From: JBBSZK01 sp964428325
Lineage (GTDB): Archaea > Nanobdellota > Nanobdellia > Pacearchaeales > GW2011-AR1
Assembly (NCBI GenBank): GCA_964428325.1
Contig: CAYRXU010000015.1
Coordinates: forward strand, 1-10,304
Direction of reading: 5' to 3'
DNA: 10,304 nt
Part shown: in pieces, positions 5,810 through 10,304 of the stretch
How positions within the stretch are numbered: the stretch's first letter is position 1
Layout: the number at the start of each line of letters is the position of its first letter
Notes under the pieces: generated by a model
Told to the model about the DNA's origin: nothing
The model's input: the letters and a program-made list of their open reading frames with translations, nothing else
Database searches by the model: none
Program-made: the position numbers and the translations under genes

Positions 5810-6031
5810 GTGCCAGAATCTTCTGTTGTTGACAAGCTATTCGCAGTAGTTAATTGGCTTCTTGCACTCTCAATTGGCCTTATAATAGGCGCATCCATCG
5901 TACTCCAAAGCCTTTACGTTCCTTTCGTTCCAAGACCAGCAAGTATAGTCATCGGTTGGACAATCGTCATACTCACCATACTCGGAGCAGCATTATACTT
6001 GTTTGATAGATTAAGAACATCTGATAATTAA
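5810..6031 (+). CDS. Small two-helix membrane protein, 73 aa
   Basis: I recognise no family. Read from the GTG at 5810, it has a short polar N-terminus (MPESSVVDK), a first hydrophobic helix at about residues 10-35 (WLLALSIGLIIG core), and a short loop with FVPRP. A second helix covers about 44-66, followed by the polar tail DRLRTSDN. The positive residues (R42, R67 and R69) do not give a clear inside/outside rule. It is predicted to lie in the cytoplasmic membrane, and no function can be given. The TATA box and Shine-Dalgarno sequence support a real gene. No other in-frame ATG, GTG or TTG start occurs before the first helix. Its TAA at 6029-6031 shares bases with the stop of the convergent minus-strand frame (TTAA at 6028-6031). 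Confidence 0.7.
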   Translation: MPESSVVDKLFAVVNWLLALSIGLIIGASIVLQSLYVPFVPRPASIVIGWTIVILTILGAALYLFDRLRTSDN

Positions 6032-6198
6032 TCAGAATACAACTCTTCTCGTGATTGAAGATCATAGAACTGGCGTCCACCCCAAAGAGGTGCGCTATCC
6101 CCATTAGTCTTTCCATGGGAACGAGGGCCAATGCGAGGCTCATCAAAATCGTATTCTCGTACACACTCATGCAAACCAAGTCTCTCCTGCTCCTCTTC
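6028..6198 (-). CDS. Unassigned open frame on the far side of the N gap (5' end in gap)
   Basis: A minus-strand frame is open from the gap edge to a TAA at 6028-6030: 56 residues, hydrophilic and acidic at the start (EEEQERLGL), ending REELYSD. Read straight through the 100 N it is in frame with serS, so an automatic call would make it the SerRS C-terminus. It does not look like one. SerRS should continue with the HTLNNTAIA-type motif 3 and end with a short IP-x-VL-x-PY segment, and neither is visible in any frame here. Since 100 N is a common placeholder for a gap of unknown length, this may be the end of a separate gene. I recognise no family. A C-terminal extension of SerRS is the alternative. 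Confidence 0.45.
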   Translation of the reverse strand, partial: EEEQERLGLHECVREYDFDEPRIGPRSHGKTNGDSAPLWGGRQFYDLQSREELYSD

Positions 6199-6298
6199 NN
6201 NNNNNNNNNNNNNNNNNNNNNNNNNNNNNNNNNNNNNNNNNNNNNNNNNNNNNNNNNNNNNNNNNNNNNNNNNNNNNNNNNNNNNNNNNNNNNNNNNN
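6199..6298. other. Assembly gap of exactly 100 N
   Basis: One hundred consecutive N inside the serS region. The round number suggests a placeholder of unknown true length. It removes the last part of SerRS (motif 3 and the C-terminal helix) and possibly the start of a further gene. Confidence 1.
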
Positions 6299-7428
6299 AC
6301 ATAACGTCCTCTTGGTCCATCACATCTGATCTTCAGCCTTCGTGCTTGCGCATCAGTCAAGTTCGAACATGAGCCGACCTCAAAGTAAGATTGCTTGCGA
6401 GGTGACCATGCTTCAATATCAACTTGCACGTGTTTCAAATCGCCAAGATCACCAGAGCATATAGCTAACACTCGAATAGGCAAACCAAGACCTTTGAAGA
6501 TATCAATCGTAATCTTCTGCATATCTTCATAATGCTTCATAGATTCTTCAGGAGTGCATATAGTTACCATCTCAATCTTGTTGAACTGGTGCGTTCTAAA
6601 CAATCCTTTCTCATCAAGCCCATGGCTACCAACTTCCTTGCGGAAACACATCGAATATGATGTCTGCTTGATAGGCAATTGCTTTTCAGATAGGATGGTA
6701 TCTATATAGCGCCCAATAAGAGAATGCTCGCTCGTACCAATAAGGTAAAGATCCTCGCCATCAATCTTGTAGATCTGACTCTTCTGGTCATTCAAATCAG
6801 TTACATTCTTGATAATATCTCCGCGTAACATAAGTGGCGTCTCAACGTACCTATAACCTTTCTTCACCATCATGTCAAGCGCATATCGAATAAGTGCCTG
6901 ATTCAACAAGGCAAGCTCACCTTCCAAATAATAGAACCCATTACCCGAAGTTCGCGCAGAAGAGTTAAAGTCAGCCACTCCCAAGCTCTCCGCAAGCTCT
7001 GCATGGTTCTTCACTTCAAAAGTAGGTTTCTTTGGCTTGCCGATAGTTTTTACAACAACATTCTCACTATCATCCTTTCCAAAAGGCACATCCTGATGCA
7101 TCGTGTTAGGCAACTGCATCAAGATAGTTTGAATTTCAGCATAGAGCTTATCTGAAGTGCCTTCAACACGTGCAATCTCATCAGGGATCGCTTGTGCTCT
7201 TTGTAAAAAAGCAGCAGGATTCTTTCCGGCCTTCTTCGCCTCGGCTACTTCACGAGAAACTTTATTTCGTTCAGCACGTAATTGATCAGCCTGCGTTTTT
7301 AGCGCTCGCCATTCCTTGTCTTTCTCCAGAACGCTATCAACAATTTTGAGCTTAAACAATTGAGACTTCTTCTTCAGCGTCTCTTTCACCTTATCCGGAT
7401 GCTCGCGCACAAAATTAATATCCAACAT
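6299..7428 (-). CDS. serS: Seryl-tRNA synthetase (3' end lost in gap)
   Basis: Class II aminoacyl-tRNA synthetase that attaches serine to tRNA-Ser. The N-terminal start MLDINFVREHPDKV and the charged helical region to about residue 110 form the antiparallel coiled-coil arm that grips tRNA-Ser. The catalytic domain shows motif 1 around GYRYVETPLML, the TSEHSL serine-site loop, and motif 2 as CFRKEVG followed by GLFRTHQFNKIEM. The later block SYFEVGSCSNLTDAQARR leads toward motif 3. About 377 residues are present before the N run; canonical enzymes are about 425 long, so roughly 50 residues including motif 3 are missing. It is the canonical (bacterial/eukaryotic-like) type, not the rare methanogenic SerRS. 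A TATA box at leaderless spacing supports the start at 7428. A naive reading through the gap would extend the frame to 6028. Confidence 0.95.
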
Positions 7429-7448
7429 GTTATCTCTAGCAAAACCAG

Positions 7449-7458
7449 TTATTTAAAG
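7449..7458 (-). promoter_or_regulatory. TATA box of serS
   Basis: On the minus strand it reads CTTTAAATAA in the context AATCTTTAAA, centred about 25 nt before the ATG at 7428, with no Shine-Dalgarno sequence between. It lies just past the stop codon (7461-7463) of the upstream 98-aa gene, so serS has its own promoter. Confidence 0.65.
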
Positions 7459-7460
7459 AT

Positions 7461-7757
7461 TCAGGGTGTGCGCAAAGTCGATTTAGCCAAGGGAAGATAT
7501 TCAGAGAGCTGTGCAAGAGACATAGAGGCATAGAATTTAACATCTCTTTCAGGGTTAGAAGAAGGATGTCCGTACTGAGATACTAGAAATCCAATAACAT
7601 AACCTGCGGCAAGATCAGCATCCCCATCAAGATCTCTGACGTGATTACAAATATCATTAACGCTATCTGAATTGACAAAATTATCGGGAGATACTCCTAG
7701 AAGATTTGCTACTAAATGACTTATAGTATCCACATGAATTTCTTCTACTTCTGACAT
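7461..7757 (-). CDS. Hypothetical protein, 98 aa
   Basis: I do not recognise it. The protein is small and acidic, with no signal peptide or strong membrane helix. It looks mainly helical, with segments THISHLVANLLG-like near the start, DICNHVRDLDGDADLAAG in the middle and SMSLAQLSEYLPLAKSTL at the end. One segment (AAGYVIGFLVSQYG) is hydrophobic but short. A TATA box at leaderless distance supports the ATG at 7757. It sits between kef and serS on the same strand, 30 nt from the kef stop and 32 nt from the serS start, but each neighbour has its own TATA box, so operon membership does not indicate function. Confidence 0.65.
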   Translation of the reverse strand: MSEVEEIHVDTISHLVANLLGVSPDNFVNSDSVNDICNHVRDLDGDADLAAGYVIGFLVSQYGHPSSNPERDVKFYASMSLAQLSEYLPLAKSTLRTP

Positions 7758-7758
7758 A

Positions 7759-7776
7759 ACGAAAAAACAAGAAAAC
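7759..7776 (-). terminator. T-rich tract downstream of kef
   Basis: On the minus strand the tract reads about TTTTCTTGTTTTTTCG, 12 nt beyond the kef stop. Runs of T alone can terminate archaeal transcription. The tract also lies between the TATA box and the start of the 98-aa gene, so it may only be the A/T-rich initial region of that gene. Confidence 0.35.
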
Positions 7777-7778
7777 CC

Positions 7779-7786
7779 TATAAAAA
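7779..7786 (-). promoter_or_regulatory. TATA box of the 98-aa gene
   Basis: On the minus strand TTTTTATA is centred about 25 nt before the ATG at 7757. It begins 1 nt after the kef stop codon (7788-7790), showing how tightly the genes are packed. Confidence 0.6.
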
Positions 7787-7787
7787 C

Positions 7788-9470
7788 CTAACGATAGGTA
7801 GACTTTCTTCGACCGGAACGCAATTGCTTCTGATGTTCCTTGCCAAACGCCTTATACTCGCTAGAATTTAGCTTGAAACGCGAGATCATGTCTGCCACGA
7901 AATCTCCGCCGAGATGGTGCGGCATGATGACATAATCTGCTCCTTGGTCATAAAGAGACAATGCGTTAGGCGAATACTCACTCGTAGCAAGGAAAACTGC
8001 CTTTGAGTGATGCGATCTAAGCTCTTCCTTGAGAGCAATATTTGCTCCCACTTCCGGTACTGTAGAGATGACAAGTTTAGCTTTCTCAAGGCCAATCTCA
8101 CTCAAAAAGTCTTCATCGGTCGCATCCCCATAGATACAATTCACTCCTTGCTTAGCTAGGTGAAGTATGGTCTTTGGATTATAGTCAACAACAACATAAT
8201 TTGCCTTAATCGCCTTTAACGACTCAACAACTTTATGACCAATACGATGATAGCCAAAGACATACACATCGTACGAATCTTCACGCTTAGTTGAAAGCGA
8301 ATCTGCGCGTGTTCCTTCAAACAAGTCAAGCAAATGCGATACTTTCGCGAAAATCGAATGAGAATAGTGGATACTGTAGCTGCTCAAAGCGATCGTGATA
8401 ATCGCGATAAGCACTGCGAGAGACATAATCTCCGTACTTACCGCTCCCAGAGTATATCCAAGCAATATCAAGATCAAAGAGAATTCACTAATCTGAGCCA
8501 AGCCTACGCCTGCAAAGAAATTCGTGCGCTTCTTGTATCCGAATCCTCGCATGAATACCATGACGACAAGGGGCTTGCCTAACAAGATGAATGCTGAGAA
8601 AATAAGCGCCTTAACAACAAGAGCACTTGTAATAGGTCCATTAAGCAGACTTCCGAAGTACACAAAGAAAAGAACTACAAAAAAGTCCCGCAACCCCTTC
8701 ACCTTACCAGTGATTTCAAAAGTGTATTTCGATGAAGCAAGAGCCATACCGGCAAGAAGCGCCCCAATTTCAAGTGAGAATCCAAGCGCGCTAAAGAGAA
8801 TAGCGATAAGAAGTGCCCAGGCAATACTAGCAAGGAAGAGTACTTCCTGGCTTGAAGCAGCAATAGCAAAGAATCTCGGTACGATATAAACTCCAATGAG
8901 CATCGTTGCTGCAATAAGAGCAGCCGCCTTAATCAAGACTGCAAAGATAAGAGAAATATCTCCTCCGCTAGCAACAGGAACAATCATCAACATGAAAGCA
9001 GCTACGAAATCTTCCACAATCAGAATGCCCAAGGCAATTCTTCCGTGGAGTGTATCCATCTCGCGCTTGTCAGACAACAACTTAACAACCACGACAGTCG
9101 ATGAAAAAGCAAGACCTGCCGCGAGATATAAGGATGAAGTAAAATCAAATCCAAGCGCTTTAGCAATAAAGAAGCTCGCGCCTGACACAACAGCCATAGC
9201 GCCAGCACCTGCAACAACAGACACTCCGCCCACTTCCTTCAGAACCTTAAAGTCCAAGCTCAATCCCACAATGAAGAGCAAAAAAGCAACGCCAAGATGT
9301 GCAAAAGTTTCGATCAATTCAGTTGATGAAAGCACATTAAGGAAAAGCGGGCCAGCAATAACACCTGTAAGCAAATAAGCAATGATAGGAGGCTGTTTCA
9401 CAGCACGTGCGATCAAAGCAATAACTGCAGCGATCCCGACAACAGCACCCAACTCAAAAATAATATTCAT
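7788..9470 (-). CDS. Kef-type CPA2 cation/proton antiporter with C-terminal TrkA-N domain, 560 aa
   Basis: Integral membrane exchanger of monovalent cations (K+ or Na+) for protons. Residues 1 to about 370 contain around a dozen hydrophobic helices with CPA2 landmarks: QPPIIAYLLTGVIAGP (26-41), HLGVAFLLFIVGLSLD (58-73), FSSTVVVVKLL (122-132), LIVEDFVAAF with the ion-site acidic pair E153-D154 (150-159), and GLAQISEFSL (323-332). After a linker, residues 401-515 form a Rossmann RCK/TrkA-N domain with the nucleotide loop GYHRIGH (406-412), acidic VDY at 428-430 ending the second strand, and GDATDEDFL (448-456). That domain normally binds NAD(H) or a related nucleotide and gates transport. No TrkA-C domain follows; the chain ends in the basic tail RSGRRKSTYR. 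The cation cannot be told from sequence. The gene has its own TATA box and a short leader containing GGAG. Confidence 0.92.
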   Translation of the reverse strand: MNIIFELGAVVGIAAVIALIARAVKQPPIIAYLLTGVIAGPLFLNVLSSTELIETFAHLGVAFLLFIVGLSLDFKVLKEVGGVSVVAGAGAMAVVSGASFFIAKALGFDFTSSLYLAAGLAFSSTVVVVKLLSDKREMDTLHGRIALGILIVEDFVAAFMLMIVPVASGGDISLIFAVLIKAAALIAATMLIGVYIVPRFFAIAASSQEVLFLASIAWALLIAILFSALGFSLEIGALLAGMALASSKYTFEITGKVKGLRDFFVVLFFVYFGSLLNGPITSALVVKALIFSAFILLGKPLVVMVFMRGFGYKKRTNFFAGVGLAQISEFSLILILLGYTLGAVSTEIMSLAVLIAIITIALSSYSIHYSHSIFAKVSHLLDLFEGTRADSLSTKREDSYDVYVFGYHRIGHKVVESLKAIKANYVVVDYNPKTILHLAKQGVNCIYGDATDEDFLSEIGLEKAKLVISTVPEVGANIALKEELRSHHSKAVFLATSEYSPNALSLYDQGADYVIMPHHLGGDFVADMISRFKLNSSEYKAFGKEHQKQLRSGRRKSTYR

Positions 9471-9500
9471 CTCCCCTCTCCGCGCGCATCAAAGCGTATC

Positions 9501-9510
9501 ATTTTAAATA
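9501..9510 (-). promoter_or_regulatory. TATA box of kef
   Basis: On the minus strand it reads TATTTAAAAT, centred about 36 nt before the ATG at 9470. The predicted transcript has a leader of about 10-11 nt that includes GGAG eight nucleotides before the ATG, so this gene is led, unlike most here. The box is near-palindromic and could also drive plus-strand transcription into 9531-9600. Confidence 0.55.
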
Positions 9511-9543
9511 CCTTAGCCATCGCTTATTTCAATCACCATCATA

Positions 9544-9598
9544 GTCATCACATTAAGGTTGTGATGGCAGGGTCGCTCGCACGCGGCGCGGGCGGCCC
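9544..9598 (+). ncRNA. Candidate structured RNA: two adjacent stable hairpins
   Basis: Hairpin 1 has arms 9544-9552 and 9560-9568 (9 bp, one G-U pair) and a 7-nt loop. After one base, hairpin 2 has arms 9570-9580 and 9588-9598 (11 bp, mostly G-C, two G-U pairs) and a 7-nt loop. The wobble pairs work as G-U on the plus strand but would be A-C mismatches on the minus strand, pointing to plus-strand RNA. The 35 bases from 9567 are about 86% G+C in an AT-rich intergenic region, a known hallmark of structured RNA in AT-rich genomes. A plus-strand start near 9531 from the near-palindromic TATA box at 9501-9510 is possible. No RNA family is recognised. The translated reading of this stretch belongs to an unlikely N-terminal extension of the Nudix gene. 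Confidence 0.4.
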
Positions 9599-9615
9599 AC
9601 CATATTCTCACAAGA

Positions 9616-9623
9616 TTTATAAT
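9616..9623 (+). promoter_or_regulatory. TATA box (TTTATAAT) of the Nudix gene
   Basis: Centred about 25 nt before the ATG at 9645, the window's usual leaderless spacing. It places the transcript start downstream of the alternative GTG/ATG at 9561/9564 and so decides the start codon. Confidence 0.65.
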
Positions 9624-9644
9624 ACAAAAGAAAGCCGAATCTCC

Positions 9645-10145
9645 ATGACTGTTGGAAACTATATCGCTGAATTACACCGAGAAAGACTCTATAGGCCAAC
9701 TATAGTAGCTCTACTTTGTAAGGGAGATCCCAAAGATCCTCTAGTGCTGCTAGTCAAGTCAAAAACAAAAGGATACTGGGGGCCAGTAAAGGGAGGTATC
9801 GAACCAAGAGAAGCTATGAAGAAAGCATTCTACCGAGAGATAAGAGAAGAAGCCCGCATTCCTCGCAGTCAAATATATCATGTCAAACACAATGTTATAA
9901 CTCCTCGTCAAATTGATGGAGAAGGCAATAGAGGATTTGCAAAAGGTAAAGCCTACTTCTTCAGTGGAGCCAGATGTCCAGATAATATTCAAGTCGCCCC
10001 GAATTTAGAAGATGTGGATGGGGCAGAATGGGTAAAAACAAGTCACCTAGAAGACAGACTTCCCAAATCAAAGCGAGAAAGAAACAAGGCATACATCGAG
10101 GCATTGGCTGAATTCATCAGATATGCTAGTGTATCAGCAAGATAG
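9645..10145 (+). CDS. Nudix hydrolase, 166 aa
   Basis: Cytoplasmic hydrolase of nucleoside diphosphates linked to another moiety. Counted from ATG 9645, the Nudix box spans residues 50-72: G50, E56, R64-E65, E68-E69 and I72 match G-x5-E-x7-R-E-U-x-E-E-x-G-U, except that Arg71 replaces the last Gly. The glutamates that bind Mg2+ are all present. The preceding YWGPVKGG resembles the WGFPKG lead-in of diadenosine polyphosphate and RNA 5'-pyrophosphate hydrolases, but substrate cannot be assigned. The frame is open further upstream to a GTG at 9561. I reject that start because the TATA box at 9616 would lie inside the gene and the extension is translated from a GC-rich hairpin. The gene is divergent from kef and followed by a 136-base spacer. 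Confidence 0.85.
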   Translation: MTVGNYIAELHRERLYRPTIVALLCKGDPKDPLVLLVKSKTKGYWGPVKGGIEPREAMKKAFYREIREEARIPRSQIYHVKHNVITPRQIDGEGNRGFAKGKAYFFSGARCPDNIQVAPNLEDVDGAEWVKTSHLEDRLPKSKRERNKAYIEALAEFIRYASVSAR

Positions 10146-10233
10146 GAATCTTTAACCAGGATTTTAGCAAAAATCAGGGGATTAAGGTTTATGAGGAACC
10201 TTTAAAGCAGGTATTTCGGGAGAAATACTGAGC

Positions 10234-10257
10234 TTAAAGATTGATAGCAATCTTTAA
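10234..10257. repeat. 10-bp perfect inverted repeat overlapping a promoter
   Basis: TTAAAGATTG and CAATCTTTAA are separated by ATAG. The right arm includes the upstream half of the TATA box for the gene at 10282. Possible roles are an operator for a dimeric regulator or a transcript-end hairpin; the first would block TBP binding. Confidence 0.6.
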
Positions 10258-10260
10258 AAA
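10253..10260 (+). promoter_or_regulatory. TATA box (TTTAAAAA) of the probable eS17 gene
   Basis: Located in the context AATCTTTAAA and centred about 25 nt before the ATG at 10282; a leaderless arrangement again. No Shine-Dalgarno sequence is visible between. Confidence 0.65.
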
Positions 10261-10281
10261 GCACTTTTCTCTCATCACAAA

Positions 10282-10304
10282 ATGGGAAACGTACGTATAA
10301 AGTT
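10282..10304 (+). CDS. Probable 30S ribosomal protein eS17, first seven codons (truncated by window end)
   Basis: Only MGNVRIK and part of the next codon are visible. Archaeal eS17 proteins typically begin MGN/MGR-(I/V)-R followed by a basic segment, which matches, and no other archaeal protein I know starts the same way. eS17 is a small-subunit ribosomal protein shared by archaea and eukaryotes. The TATA box at leaderless spacing supports this ATG. Seven residues are too few for certainty. Confidence 0.5.

Larger units (their letters stand above)
10146..10281. other. Intergenic spacer with repeated TTTAA boxes
   Basis: No gene is seen in these 136 bases. A weak hairpin GATTTT/AAAATC at 10160-10175, shortly after the Nudix stop, may help end that transcript. 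TATA-like sequences occur at 10150, 10201 and 10253; only the last has the spacing to match the next start codon. Confidence 0.5.

Noticed and set aside
5973..6323. Alternative minus-strand frame across the N gap
   Set aside because: It is shifted relative to SerRS before the gap and has no recognisable motif after it.
8524..9378. Two long plus-strand frames (8524-8889 and 8896-9378) opposite kef
   Set aside because: They are antisense to a well-recognised membrane antiporter and have no promoter or motif; membrane-protein codon use often leaves the opposite strand open.
9544..9612. H/ACA-type guide RNA
   Set aside because: An ACA occurs at 9610-9612 after the hairpins, but there is no visible K-turn or pseudouridylation pocket at proper spacing.
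1..10304. CRISPR array or toxin-antitoxin pair
   Set aside because: No regularly spaced repeats were found, and none of the small genes matches a toxin or antitoxin family that I recognise.

Overview
The window reads as archaeal, most likely a small-genome DPANN-type lineage (Woesearchaeota/Pacearchaeota-like); that lineage call is inference, not a phylogenetic result. The support is as follows. Most genes have a TATA-like box centred about 25 nt upstream of the start codon with no ribosome binding site between, the signature of leaderless archaeal transcription. The window holds a sequon-rich protein resembling archaeal S-layer proteins, a Rad3/XPD-type helicase, and the first codons of what looks like ribosomal protein eS17. 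Genes are tightly packed on both strands. A run of exactly 100 N (6199-6298) shows that this is a scaffolded draft assembly.

Bases 1-560: the C-terminal end of a DEAD-box RNA helicase with an RG-rich tail (+), a promoter-supported 21-residue basic mini-protein (+), and tRNA-Asp(GTC) (-). Bases 520-2820: a 76-bp perfect direct repeat made of the 5' half of tRNA-Asp plus its promoter. It flanks about 2.15 kb of unique sequence that carries one S-layer-like gene (-). This is the most unusual structure in the window: either an integration/duplication event that split the tRNA at or next to the 37/38 position, or an assembly join.

Bases 2826-3681: an orphan 104-aa protein (-) and a tyrosine-rich secreted protein (+), transcribed divergently from one palindromic TATA box midway between their starts. 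Bases 3725-6031: an XPD/DinG-like helicase (+) and a small two-helix membrane protein (+). Bases 6028-7757 (-): seryl-tRNA synthetase interrupted by the N gap, an unassigned open frame beyond the gap, and a 98-aa orphan. Bases 7788-9470 (-): a Kef-type CPA2 cation/proton antiporter with a C-terminal nucleotide-binding domain.

Bases 9471-9644 are the divergent intergenic region. It holds the kef promoter, two adjacent strong hairpins that may be a structured RNA, and the leaderless promoter of a Nudix hydrolase (9645-10145, +). A 136-base gap follows, with an inverted repeat overlapping a promoter, and then the start of the probable eS17 gene.

The genes are mostly single transcription units, each with its own TATA box, rather than long operons. 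Translation and RNA functions (tRNA-Asp, serS, RNA helicase, probable eS17) are interspersed with surface or secreted proteins (S-layer-like, Tyr-rich) and ion transport (Kef). No CRISPR array, recognisable transposase or integrase was seen.
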